In this document: piece by piece, positions 1 through 7,367 of the stretch
Layout of the letters: each line of letters starts with the position of its first letter
How positions within the stretch are numbered: the stretch's first letter is position 1
NCBI RefSeq assembly: GCF_000473205.1
Contig: NZ_KI421507.1
Location: forward strand, 3,271,057-3,335,056
DNA length: 64,000 bases
Direction of reading: 5' to 3'
From: Pseudophaeobacter arcticus DSM 23566
GTDB lineage: Bacteria; Pseudomonadota; Alphaproteobacteria; Rhodobacterales; Rhodobacteraceae
Position numbers and translations under genes: made by a program
The notes under the pieces: model-generated
The model's input: only the letters and a program-made list of their open reading frames with translations
Databases searched by the model: none
What the model was told of the DNA's origin: nothing

Positions 1-497
1 CAGACGGTCTCTGCCATGGCCAGCATCGCCGGGGCCTGGGCGCGCAGATAGAGGGTGCGATGAAATTCCAGATTGGTGCGGATATAGCCAACCGCATCCC
101 GTTTGGAGACCATCTCGGCGATGGTGACATTGATGCTGTGCAGCCTGTCGATCAACGCCATATGCGCCCGTGGCAGGGCGCGGCTGGACAGCTCAACCTC
201 CAACAACGCCCGCAAAGCGGCCAGTTCTTCTATCCGTTCGTTGCTCAGCTCCGGCGTTGTGACCCGCCCCGAGGAGGACAGTGACAAGGCCCCCTCCGCC
301 ACCAGGCGGCGCAGGGATTCGCGCGCAGGCGTCATCGACACCCCGTATTCGCGGCCAATCCCGCGCAGGGTCAGGGCCTCGCCGGGGGCAATATCGCCAT
401 ACATGATCCGCGCCCGCAGCGCCCGGTAGACCCGGTCATGCGCCGAAGCCGTGGTATCAGACGAAGGTGAAGCGGTGGGTTTGGCTGAAATGGACAT
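1..497 (-). CDS. GntR-family (FadR/FCD type) transcriptional regulator, 3' part outside window
   Basis: Partial gene: 165 codons are visible and the reading frame runs off the left edge. Residues about 20-90 form a winged helix-turn-helix of GntR type, with the family pattern ALRARIMYGDIAPGE and, further on, SMTPARESLRRL. An alpha-helical region follows, with LEFHRTLY near the break, which fits the start of an FCD ligand-binding domain. The ATG at 497 is chosen because it leaves a normal short N-terminal tail before the winged helix and has a weak AGGG in front. FadR-type regulators usually bind small organic acids; the ligand cannot be inferred here because the target genes are outside the window. 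The palindrome at 507-516 just upstream may be an autoregulatory site. Confidence 0.85.
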   Translation of the reverse strand, partial: MSISAKPTASPSSDTTASAHDRVYRALRARIMYGDIAPGEALTLRGIGREYGVSMTPARESLRRLVAEGALSLSSSGRVTTPELSNERIEELAALRALLEVELSSRALPRAHMALIDRLHSINVTIAEMVSKRDAVGYIRTNLEFHRTLYLRAQAPAMLAMAETV

Positions 498-506
498 ACC
501 CTATGC

Positions 507-516
507 TGTGATCACA
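507..516. promoter_or_regulatory. palindrome TGTGATCACA upstream of the GntR regulator
   Basis: A perfect 10-bp palindrome lies 10 bp in front of the GntR start codon. GntR/FadR regulators bind short inverted repeats with a GT...AC core, which this has, so autoregulation is plausible. A 10-bp palindrome can also occur by chance, and no clear -10/-35 pair frames it. Confidence 0.35.
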
Positions 517-568
517 AAATCACCCATGGTCAACCTCAGAATGCGCTCTGCCGTCGTAATTGGCGCCT

Positions 569-1258
569 CTAGCGCGCGTCGAATCGATAGCGGTGCAGCT
601 CGCCGCCCTCGCTTCGCAGCCACTGGCGCGGCGCGGCGCTATCGCCATAAAGCTGCGCCACCACGGCCCAGAAATCAGCAGAGTGGTTCATTTCGACCAG
701 ATGCGCCACCTCATGCGCCGCCACATAGGACAACACCTCAGAAGGGGCCAGGATCAGACGCCAGGAATACATCAATGTCCCCGCCGAAGAACAAGACCCC
801 CAGCGCGAGCGCGTGTCACGCAGGCTCAGCTTGGCATAGGAACGCCCCACCTGCGCCGCATAGTGGTCCGACGCCGCCGCCAGCCGGTCCCGCGCCAACT
901 CCTTGAGGTAGCGCTCAATCGACCTGGCGGGACGCGTGCCACCCACCACAATTGCCTCCGGCTCCAGGCGCACCCCCCGTTTCCCCCCCGCCACAATATG
1001 CCGCTGCTGCCCTTCGACCGGGATAGTGCTGCCAACCCCGATCTCAACCACCTCTGGACGGCGCGCCAGGTGGTCACGGATCCACCCTTCCTTTTCAGCA
1101 GCAAAATCCAGAGCTTCGCGCGCAGGCAACCGGGCAGGCAGGGTCAGGGTCACCCGGCCATCCAGGGCAGAAATCCGCAGGCTGATCCGCTTGGCACGCG
1201 CCGAACGACGCAGGACAAGAGGAACCGGCGGGTTTCCAGGCAGGTGATATGCGCTCAT
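569..1258 (-). CDS. YgjP-like zinc metallopeptidase domain protein (M48-related, DUF45)
   Basis: The 229-residue protein has the hallmarks of the YgjP/DUF45 family: TRSRWGSC at about 149-156, the zinc-binding HEVAH at 182-186 and NHSADFW at 191-197, which supplies the third ligand region and a conserved Trp. Length and motif order match the family. No signal peptide or membrane segment is visible, so it is probably cytoplasmic. Members are annotated as predicted metal-dependent hydrolases; the physiological substrate is not settled. The start at 1258 follows an AAGGGG ribosome-binding site. It is divergent from the TIGR02300 gene and probably transcribed alone. Confidence 0.88.
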   Translation of the reverse strand: MSAYHLPGNPPVPLVLRRSARAKRISLRISALDGRVTLTLPARLPAREALDFAAEKEGWIRDHLARRPEVVEIGVGSTIPVEGQQRHIVAGGKRGVRLEPEAIVVGGTRPARSIERYLKELARDRLAAASDHYAAQVGRSYAKLSLRDTRSRWGSCSSAGTLMYSWRLILAPSEVLSYVAAHEVAHLVEMNHSADFWAVVAQLYGDSAAPRQWLRSEGGELHRYRFDAR

Positions 1259-1358
1259 GGCGGCGCCCCTTCATGGCAAAGGCTTTGACAGTGCTCACCT
1301 CATATGGCAAGGCAACTGAATCGTCGATACGACTCACCAGTAAATCAAGGGGACCCAC

Positions 1359-1688
1359 ATGCCCAACGAAGAATGGGGCGTAAAGCGCGTCTGCCCAACC
1401 ACCGGCAAACGGTTTTATGACCTGAATAAAAACCCGATCATCAGCCCCTACACGGGCGAAGTCGTGGAGCTGAGCACTGGCAAAAGCCGGATGATTGAAG
1501 CCGACGCCGCAGATGCCGCCAGCGCCAAGGCTAAAGAAAACGACGCGGATGACACAGATGTTCTGGACGATGACGACGATGTCGATCTGGATCTGGGCGA
1601 TGATGTTCTGGACGATGATGACGATGACTCCGATACCGTGCCTCTCGAAGAGATCGCGGATGTCGCGTCGGATGACGACGATTCCTAA
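1359..1688 (+). CDS. TIGR02300 family protein with acidic C-terminal tail
   Basis: The 109-residue protein begins with a conserved CPTTGKRFYDLNK block (residues 12-24), followed by NPIISPYTGE, the diagnostic N-terminus of TIGR02300, a family restricted to Alphaproteobacteria. The second half is a low-complexity run of Asp, including several DDDD clusters, giving a very acidic and probably disordered tail. An AAGGGGA ribosome-binding site precedes the ATG. The family has no established function. The single N-terminal Cys is not enough by itself to form a zinc ribbon. It is a single-gene unit in front of tRNA-Ala. Confidence 0.88.
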   Translation: MPNEEWGVKRVCPTTGKRFYDLNKNPIISPYTGEVVELSTGKSRMIEADAADAASAKAKENDADDTDVLDDDDDVDLDLGDDVLDDDDDDSDTVPLEEIADVASDDDDS

Positions 1689-1827
1689 GATCACAAGATG
1701 TGATTTTAGCTCTCCCATGCAGCCATTTGGCTGCTTGGGGACCCAAGGGGGAATTGCACAGGTATCCGTGTAAAATCACCGCCAAGACGCCCGACAAAAA
1801 AACTCACGACGATGGTGCATTTTCCAC

Positions 1828-1856
1828 TTGCGGCCTGCTGCATCGTCCCTTAAATC
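1828..1856 (+). promoter_or_regulatory. sigma70-type promoter of tRNA-Ala
   Basis: TTGCGG at 1828-1833 and TAAATC at 1851-1856 are separated by exactly 17 bp, about 58 bp upstream of the mature tRNA-Ala 5' end. Both tRNA-Arg copies have the same TTGC...17 bp...TAAA layout, which supports the call. Confidence 0.55.
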
Positions 1857-1914
1857 ACCCTCACACCGCAAGACGGAGCGGCCGAATGGCCAGGAAGTTC
1901 CGACGGTGTGATTT

Positions 1915-1990
1915 GGGGCCTTAGCTCAGCTGGGAGAGCGCCTGCATGGCATGCAGGAGGTCAGGAGTTCGATCCTCCTAGGCTCCACCA
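1915..1990 (+). tRNA. tRNA-Ala(GGC)
   Basis: A 76-base cloverleaf with acceptor stem GGGGCCT paired with AGGCTCC, D-arm TAGCTCAGCTGGGAGAGC, anticodon loop centred on GGC, T-arm containing GTTCGATC, and encoded CCA. The GGC anticodon reads GCC and GCT alanine codons. The gene lies on one side of an accessory segment that begins with an IS3 remnant, but no duplicate of its 3' end was found at the far side, so it is not a proven attachment site. Confidence 0.96.
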
Positions 1991-2061
1991 AATCACTTGA
2001 AAAGGAGCAGATAGTTCTGCCTTTCTCGTCAGAGGATTTGCCTCTGTCGCGAAGACCGGTA

Positions 2062-2376
2062 CTATTTTCCCTCCGAAAATCCATGCTGCTCCGATCCATG
2101 CCTAGCCCTGTTGAGCAGAACGTCCTTCTGCTTGCTATACTCCGCCTTGAATTCGCGCGTCCAACGCAAAGACAGGTTTAGTAGGCCGTCTATATTGGCG
2201 ACTTTGCGTTGATCGACAAGTGTCGCAGCATCGCAGCGGACGGAGCTCCTAGGGTGCAGCTCGTAGGTAATTTGCATAGCCTCATTGCCTGGATTCAGAT
2301 AGGGGTGCCCCATCAACACTTCAACCTGCTGTAACTTCACGACAATCTCTTCGGGCTTAGGTCTCTTTATCGCCAT
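2062..2376 (-). pseudogene. remnant of an IS3-family transposase OrfA
   Basis: The first 23 or so residues (KRPKPEEIVVKLQQVEVLMG) match the start of IS3-family OrfA proteins, including the conserved EEIV.KL.Q.EVL pattern of the first helix. After that the similarity stops: the usual helix-turn-helix remainder and the following OrfB integrase are missing, and the rest of the frame (to 104 residues) resembles nothing I recognise. A strong GGAGGACC ribosome-binding site precedes the ATG, as in intact elements. I read this as a deleted insertion sequence whose 5' end is kept and whose body was lost, fused to unrelated DNA near 2305. The inverted repeats could not be located with certainty. Confidence 0.55.
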
Positions 2377-2458
2377 CTATGGTCCTCCGCTTTCCTAATC
2401 ATAGGGGCGGACCACTTCTATGGGGGAGGCTCACCTTGACACATCCTCGAAGCGGAGG

Positions 2459-2827
2459 TCAGCCATCGCACATCCGGTCTTCCGGCAGACCCGCCAGATA
2501 GGAAGCGATCTGCGCGCGCGACTGCGCGATATCCGCGAGCTTGCGATCAAGCTTGGCGACTTCGCCCTGCAGCCTGGCCCGCAGACGGTCGCAGGGATGA
2601 AAGGTCGGCTCAGGGCTTATAATGCAGGGCAAGAGGTCGTGCATCGCTTCGACAGTCAGCCCGGCATCGGCCAGCTGCCGGATATGACTTGCCTGATCCA
2701 GATCGGCATCGGAATAATCCCGATAGCCGCTGACGGTCCGGTTCGGGCGCAAGAGCCCTTCGGCCTCGTAGAACCGCAACATCCTGACACTGATGCCGCT
2801 GCGGTCTGAAATCTCGCCAATCTGCAC
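2459..2827 (-). CDS. MerR-family transcriptional regulator
   Basis: From a GTG start at 2827 the protein has 122 residues. Residues 1-70 are a typical MerR winged helix (QIGEISDRSGISVRMLRFYE, then SGYRDY), followed by a long dimerisation helix from about 85. Cys residues occur in LLPCII, FHPCDRL and near the C-terminus (MCDG), a spacing seen in several redox or small-molecule MerR subgroups, but the inducer cannot be named. Starting further upstream would place the start inside the shared promoter, so GTG 2827 is preferred. The gene is divergent from an alpha/beta hydrolase and shares the regulatory palindrome at 2854-2867, so it probably controls both itself and that gene. Confidence 0.85.
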   Translation of the reverse strand: MQIGEISDRSGISVRMLRFYEAEGLLRPNRTVSGYRDYSDADLDQASHIRQLADAGLTVEAMHDLLPCIISPEPTFHPCDRLRARLQGEVAKLDRKLADIAQSRAQIASYLAGLPEDRMCDG

Positions 2828-2846
2828 CTTGCTTTCCTTTTTTCGC

Positions 2847-2873
2847 TTGACCCTGACAGCGCTGTCATAGTGC
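2847..2873. promoter_or_regulatory. MerR-type operator/promoter with perfect 14-bp palindrome
   Basis: TTGACC at 2847-2852 is followed by the perfect palindrome TGACAGCGCTGTCA at 2854-2867 and a weak -10 region (2868-2877). A dyad placed between -35 and -10 elements is the classic arrangement for MerR activators, which untwist an over-long spacer. The reading direction towards the hydrolase at 2912 fits activation of that gene by the divergent regulator. Confidence 0.65.
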
Positions 2874-2911
2874 ATCACCCTTCCCGACACATCAAGTCGG
2901 AGAGTAAAACG

Positions 2912-3700
2912 ATGTCGAAAACAGAAAAATTCAACTATGACGGCGCAGTGATCGGATATCGCGAGGATGGATCCGGCAGGCCGATTCTGCTCATCCATGG
3001 CACCGGCGGCGATGGTGCCGCGAATTTCGATGGGCTGATGCCCTATCTCGCGGACAGGCGGGTTCTACGACCCGATTATGCCGGCTCCGGGCTTACCCAG
3101 GATCCGACCGGGGTGCTGACACTTGATCGCCTCGTCGCGCAGGTCATCGGCGCGGCGGATCACGCCGGGTTTGGCACCTTCGATCTGGTCGGTTTTTCGC
3201 TGGGCGCGGCGGTTGCGACACGACTGGCCGCCCTTCATCTGGAGCGGGTGGAGAGGCTCGTTCTTATCGGCGGCTTTATCACGGGCGCCGACCCGCGGTC
3301 GCAGTTGCAGTTCCAACACTGGGCGCATTTGGCGCGCACTGACCCGGATGCGCTGGCCCGGCTCATGCTGCTGACCGGGTTCAGTCGGGATTTTCTGTCA
3401 GGAATAGGCCATCTTGAGGCGGTCGTCAGTGATATGGTCGCGGGTAGCAACTGGGACGGGATCGCAAGACAGTCCGAACTGGACCTGCGGGTGGATGTTT
3501 CGGGTGACCTCGGCGCGGTGAAGGCCCGCACCCTTGTCATCGGCAATCGCTTTGACCAGATGGTCGATCCGGCCGCGTCGGAGGCACTCGCGAATGGTAT
3601 CGAGGGCGCAGTCTTGGCCTGGGTTGAAGGGCCACATCTTGCGCTGATGGAAACGCCAGAGGCGGTCGGGAACCTCATACAAGGCCATTTGGCAGTCTAG
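2912..3700 (+). CDS. alpha/beta hydrolase
   Basis: A 262-residue alpha/beta hydrolase fold protein. The oxyanion-loop HGTGG is at about 29-33, the nucleophile elbow GFSLG gives Ser96, an acidic residue lies in GNRFDQMVDP, and the catalytic His is in WVEGPHLALM near the C-terminus. No signal peptide is present, so it should act in the cytoplasm. The substrate is unknown; relatives include esterases and C-C bond hydrolases. The ATG at 2912 is preferred over an in-frame one further upstream because the latter would overlap the MerR operator. Divergent placement from a MerR gene suggests inducible expression by a small molecule the enzyme may process. Confidence 0.86.
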   Translation: MSKTEKFNYDGAVIGYREDGSGRPILLIHGTGGDGAANFDGLMPYLADRRVLRPDYAGSGLTQDPTGVLTLDRLVAQVIGAADHAGFGTFDLVGFSLGAAVATRLAALHLERVERLVLIGGFITGADPRSQLQFQHWAHLARTDPDALARLMLLTGFSRDFLSGIGHLEAVVSDMVAGSNWDGIARQSELDLRVDVSGDLGAVKARTLVIGNRFDQMVDPAASEALANGIEGAVLAWVEGPHLALMETPEAVGNLIQGHLAV

Positions 3701-3894
3701 ATGTCACCGCCAAAGCTGCCGTTACATGCTTTTTCGATGAAAATGGCAGCGGCAGCTTTGTCCCGCATCAGCGACAGTCGTCCCCGGATTTTGCTGCCCA
3801 AGCGACGAACGGCTGCATCGGGGAAGCCGCAGCGCAGCGCAAGCACGCTCTCGACCGGCGGCAATGGGCCGAAAGGGTCATCTTTCGGCTGTTA
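3697..3894 (-). other. open frame downstream of tniQ, possible decayed continuation
   Basis: After the tniQ frame closes at 3878, a different minus-strand frame stays open from about 3894 to a TAG at 3697-3699. It reads like coding sequence (for example PFGPLPPVESVLALRCGF and later SLMRDKAAAAIFIEKA) but has no plausible start codon or ribosome-binding site. It may be the frame-shifted C-terminus of the tniQ product or the tail of a lost neighbour. The end overlaps the hydrolase stop codon on the other strand. Confidence 0.3.
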
Positions 3895-4045
3895 GATAGG
3901 CATCTACATCCTCGCGCCAGTAGATCCGGCTCAGATCATGGGGCATCGCCAACAGGACCACATTGGCATTTCTAAGTTTCATCGAAAGTGAGCCTTGTGG
4001 GCGCTGCACGACTTCCGCGAACTCGCCCAAGGAGATAAAGGTCTC
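3878..4045 (-). pseudogene. in-frame extension of tniQ beyond a TGA stop
   Basis: Directly after the TGA at 4046-4048 the same frame stays open for 55 more codons to a TGA at 3878-3880. It encodes protein-like sequence such as SLGEFAEVVQRP and IYWREDVDAYL, resembling a continuation of the helix-turn-helix-like repeats at the end of the TniQ protein. The simplest reading is that the TGA is a nonsense mutation and this segment is the stranded original C-terminus. Confidence 0.5.
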
Positions 4046-5437
4046 TCAGAAACGCGTCAGACTGTCAGCGGTAACAACAATCGCCCCTCGGCGGTATTGC
4101 TCGGAGGTATCCACTCCGCACAACATTCCATGTTGGATCAAATATCCTACTGTTTTGGCCGTCACTCTTAACTGTCCGGCGGCGTCACCGATGGAAAGGC
4201 GGCTCTCCCGTGCGGGATTAGTTTCGTCCACAACAAATGTTCTGGATTTTCTACCTTCAGGTGAACGCTTTGCGTTTCGAAAATTCTTCTTCTCGCGCTC
4301 GAAGGCGTCGAGCATTCCCTGGGTAACAAAACTCATCGGTACGATATCACCGCTAGCCTCACGCGTTGCGAGACCTCGGTAAACCAGATCCTTCGCATTG
4401 CGCTTGGCGAACCCCTTCAGCGAAACCGACTTCTGTGGGTTCGACGAAGCCATTCCCTCCGATGGCACGCCCAACACCAGCACCCCTTTTCTGACGGAAA
4501 AATTGTCAAAGACGTGTCGCCGCACGACGTCACGCAGGGGCTCGAACTCATCGCCGAGACTCCGGCTCTTCAGCCACGCCATCCTGGGGCCAAAGAGTCG
4601 ACCGAAAAACCTGCCGTCCACGACATCCACGCGAGCCATATCGGCAAGACAATTGGAAAGGGCTACAGGTCCGTCTTTCAGTGTGTCGTAGCCCAAGGAA
4701 CCATAGGTCATCCAGTCTGGCTCACTGTGCCCCGCCAGCGCAGCATCTGGCCCCTTTGCGATACGCAGGCCCAGCACTTCACATGCCCGCGACGCCACGT
4801 TGAGTTCGAGGCGGTCGATCCATCGGTCGCCCCGCCCGCTCAGGGTGCGGTTCGTGAGATACGCCTCGAAAGGGCTGGGGGTTGCCTGGACCACCGGCTG
4901 ATCCAAAATCCAAACGTGGTGTTTTCGCAGCTGCGCCGCGAAGTCTCTGGCATCCTTGTGAAATTTCTCGGTTGGAAGGCTCATGAGCATGCAGCTGTGT
5001 TCCGGGCAGCTCCTGATCGACGAGAATTTCCACTGGAGGCGACGCTGCACACTCCACGACTCCGCTGCTGACGACATCTCGGACCGTATGCACTCCGGGC
5101 AGACACGGATGCGCGTGCGCTGAAAGCTCTGAAGGGAGGCGAATTCTTCCCTCAGACGGAAATGGCCTTTACCGAGATGACGGATAGACACCCACTCCAA
5201 TGCACCCAGGTCACACCCTGCAAGCTGGGCCAATTGCTCAATAGCCACCTTCTCACCACGAAAGAGCGGGTCGATCGGAAAGGCAATGTCGCCGCAAAAC
5301 CTCTGCATCGAAACGGCGCCGTTCCTGGCCGCAAGCCGTGACAGCAAAGAAGTAGCGGGCTCACACGCGGCATGTGGCACCGTCAGCGGCAATTGCGGGA
5401 AATTCGTTCCGGGAGTGGCAGGTAGGCTTTTGACCAA
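4046..5437 (-). CDS. tniQ: TniQ family protein, probably truncated by an in-frame TGA
   Basis: The 463-residue product has the TniQ N-terminus ([22 protein letters not shown]) and two zinc-binding pairs, CPEC near residue 108 and RSCPEHSCML about 35 residues later, as in TniQ/TnsD-type target-selection proteins of Tn7-like and Tn5053-like transposons. The C-terminal part holds helix-turn-helix-like segments (SIGDAAGQLRVTAKTVGYLIQHG). In transposons TniQ guides integration, but no tnsB/tniA, tnsC/tniB or resolvase is nearby, so this is an orphan. The frame continues in protein-like sequence for 55 codons after the stop, so the gene is probably decaying. It lies next to a tRNA-Arg pair. Confidence 0.75.
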   Translation of the reverse strand: MVKSLPATPGTNFPQLPLTVPHAACEPATSLLSRLAARNGAVSMQRFCGDIAFPIDPLFRGEKVAIEQLAQLAGCDLGALEWVSIRHLGKGHFRLREEFASLQSFQRTRIRVCPECIRSEMSSAAESWSVQRRLQWKFSSIRSCPEHSCMLMSLPTEKFHKDARDFAAQLRKHHVWILDQPVVQATPSPFEAYLTNRTLSGRGDRWIDRLELNVASRACEVLGLRIAKGPDAALAGHSEPDWMTYGSLGYDTLKDGPVALSNCLADMARVDVVDGRFFGRLFGPRMAWLKSRSLGDEFEPLRDVVRRHVFDNFSVRKGVLVLGVPSEGMASSNPQKSVSLKGFAKRNAKDLVYRGLATREASGDIVPMSFVTQGMLDAFEREKKNFRNAKRSPEGRKSRTFVVDETNPARESRLSIGDAAGQLRVTAKTVGYLIQHGMLCGVDTSEQYRRGAIVVTADSLTRF

Positions 5438-5591
5438 GCGAGGCTTCCGAGATCAGACAAAGACTGGATTGGCCGGATCTTACGATCACTAGCTCAACTG
5501 AGCAACGCTGCTATGAATCCAGAAATTCCGCCGACTGGGTCAGCTATCTGTCACAAAAGTCGGTTTTGCTTGGCAACTGACAGGGGAGCAG

Positions 5592-5668
5592 TGGCGGACC
5601 GAGGAGGATTCGAACCCCCGACCCCCTGATTCGTAGTCAGGTACTCTATCCAGCTGAGCTATCGGTCC
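5592..5668 (-). tRNA. tRNA-Arg(ACG), downstream copy
   Basis: A 77-base cloverleaf on the minus strand: acceptor GGACCGA/TCGGTCC, D-arm TAGCTCAGCTGGATAGAG, anticodon loop CTACGAA with ACG (A34 normally becomes inosine), T-loop GTTCGAATC and encoded CCA. It is identical base for base to the copy at 5769-5845. Confidence 0.96.
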
Positions 5669-5678
5669 ACTGCGTCAG

Positions 5679-5707
5679 GATTTAAGGCCCCTGCTCTGGA
5701 GAAGCAA
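5679..5707 (-). promoter_or_regulatory. promoter of the downstream tRNA-Arg copy
   Basis: On the minus strand TTGCTT (5702-5707) and TAAATC (5679-5684) are spaced by 17 bp, with the tRNA starting 11 bp after the -10 box. Each tRNA-Arg copy therefore seems to have its own promoter. Confidence 0.55.
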
Positions 5708-5768
5708 GCCAAATTTCGGCAGGCCTCCAAGCCTTTCCAAACCATCCCCGAGGGGTGAGTTGAAATAG

Positions 5769-5845
5769 TGGCGGACCGAGGAGGATTCGAACCCCCGACC
5801 CCCTGATTCGTAGTCAGGTACTCTATCCAGCTGAGCTATCGGTCC
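5769..5845 (-). tRNA. tRNA-Arg(ACG), upstream copy
   Basis: Identical in all 77 bases to the copy at 5592-5668, with anticodon ACG and encoded CCA. The 100-bp spacer between the copies is not conserved in sequence, so the duplication is old or is maintained by gene conversion of the tRNA body only. Confidence 0.96.
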
Positions 5846-5855
5846 ACTGCGGCGG

Positions 5856-5884
5856 GGTTTAGTCCTAGGGGATGGGGCGCGCAA
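5856..5884 (-). promoter_or_regulatory. promoter of the upstream tRNA-Arg copy
   Basis: TTGCGC (5879-5884) and TAAACC (5856-5861) on the minus strand with a 17-bp spacer, 11 bp before the tRNA 5' end. The layout is the same as at the other tRNA genes in this window. Confidence 0.55.
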
Positions 5885-5966
5885 CCCCAAAAACAAATAA
5901 GTGCCGGTCTTTTTGATCTCCTGCTTTTGGCAGCAAGAGATATAGCCTGTCCGCACAGTCTGCCGC

Positions 5967-7352
5967 TCACAGGGTTCCATCCCCCTTTGGCAGATAGATC
6001 TCAAACCTGCTGCCCTCGGGGCCGGTCTGGCTGAGCGTCACCGAGCCGCCGTGCCCCTTGGTCAGTTCTGCCGCAATCGCCAGCCCCAAACCGCTGCCGC
6101 CCTTGCGGACGCTGCCCTGGAACGGCGTAAACAGATTGTCCTGGGCGCGTTTGGGCAACCCCGGCCCGGTATCAGAGACCGAGATCCACCAGGCGTCATC
6201 CTCTTCGCGGGCCGCAACTGTCACGCTACCGGGCTTGCCCGTCGCAACAATCGCCTGGCGGGCATTGCGCACCAGGTTCATTACCACGCGAAACAATTGC
6301 TCTGAATCGCCGCGCAGCATCATGCCCTTGGGCACTGCGTTGATCAGCTCCACCGCCCCCTCGTCTGGTGCCAGCAATTCGCTCTCCACGACATCCTCGA
6401 CCAGTTCACAGAATGGCACGAGCGAAAAGGTCGGGGCAGGTTCCTCGGCGCGGCCAAAGGCCAGAGTGCCTTCGCACAGGGAAACCGCGCGGGTGATGGA
6501 ATTCACCAGCTTGGGCGCCAGCCGCCGCACCAGGGGGTCTTCGCTCATCTCGATGCGATCGGTGAACAACTGCGCCGAGGTCAGGATATTGCGCAGATCA
6601 TGGCTGATCTTGGCCACGGCACCGCCCAGTTGCGCCAGCCGTTCCCGTTGCCGCAGCGCCTGGGTCAATTCTGTCTGAAGCTTCTGCAGCGCCTCCTCTG
6701 CTTCGCGCAGCTCGATAACCCCTGCATTGGGCTGAATGATGCCGCGGGCATCTTCGGGCGCGGCGGCATAGCGTTGCATATAGCCGACAACCCCCTTGAT
6801 GGGCCGCACCAAAAACACCCGCACCGCCGCAAACAGCAACAGGGCGGTAAAGATCGAAATCACCGCAGAAAGCAACAGAACCCGCACCCCGTAGTCGATC
6901 ATCGCCATCCTGAGTGGCGCGGTCTCGATGGTGATTTCAATCAGCAGCCCCGCGTCGCGCACCGGCGCGCCGATCACCCGGATGATTCTATTGGTTGGGC
7001 TGGCCAATTGGCGAAAGGCATCGCCAATCAGCGACAGTGCACTGGCCTTGCGCAGATCATATGTGCCTGCAATTGGCTGCGGGATAGGCGAAGACAACAT
7101 CAGCTGGCGCACCTCATCGCGGCGCAGAACCACGTTATAGACGCCGGCATTCTCCAGCAGCTCGGCCTCCAGATCGGTTTCCAGCATGTCATCCGCAAGC
7201 AACACCAATGAGGCAATCTGCGCCCGCTCCAGACGCTCGGCAAGGTAATCGAGCCGAAAACGGGAAATCGACGGCACGAAGATCAGAACCTCGGCCAACA
7301 TGACAAAGACAATAGTCAGAACCAGAAACCTGCCTGAAAGCGAATTCAGCAT
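5967..7352 (-). CDS. membrane-bound sensor histidine kinase (orphan)
   Basis: A 461-residue kinase. Transmembrane helices lie at about 9-27 and 155-182, enclosing a periplasmic sensor domain of roughly 125 residues. A HAMP-like linker follows, then the H-box SHDLRNILTSA with phospho-acceptor His251, the N-box NLVRNARQAI (about 360-369), G1 DTGPG (394-398) and G2 GSGLGLA (419-425). HisKA and HATPase_c domains are complete, so it should be active. No response regulator is adjacent. It is the third gene of an operon with a TVP38-type membrane protein and a flavoprotein reductase, 15 bp downstream of the latter, so it may sense redox or membrane state connected with them; that link is inference. 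Confidence 0.9.
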   Translation of the reverse strand: MLNSLSGRFLVLTIVFVMLAEVLIFVPSISRFRLDYLAERLERAQIASLVLLADDMLETDLEAELLENAGVYNVVLRRDEVRQLMLSSPIPQPIAGTYDLRKASALSLIGDAFRQLASPTNRIIRVIGAPVRDAGLLIEITIETAPLRMAMIDYGVRVLLLSAVISIFTALLLFAAVRVFLVRPIKGVVGYMQRYAAAPEDARGIIQPNAGVIELREAEEALQKLQTELTQALRQRERLAQLGGAVAKISHDLRNILTSAQLFTDRIEMSEDPLVRRLAPKLVNSITRAVSLCEGTLAFGRAEEPAPTFSLVPFCELVEDVVESELLAPDEGAVELINAVPKGMMLRGDSEQLFRVVMNLVRNARQAIVATGKPGSVTVAAREEDDAWWISVSDTGPGLPKRAQDNLFTPFQGSVRKGGSGLGLAIAAELTKGHGGSVTLSQTGPEGSRFEIYLPKGDGTL

Positions 7353-7367
7353 AGAGCCCTTTCCAGC

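Noticed and set aside
1915..2440. tRNA-Ala as attachment site of an island, with a partial copy of its 3' end near 2426
   Set aside because: The similarity is only AGGCTC followed by mismatches, and no integrase gene is present.
4046..4048. TGA in tniQ as a selenocysteine codon
   Set aside because: No selenocysteine insertion hairpin was recognised after it and TniQ is not a selenoprotein family; nonsense mutation is simpler.
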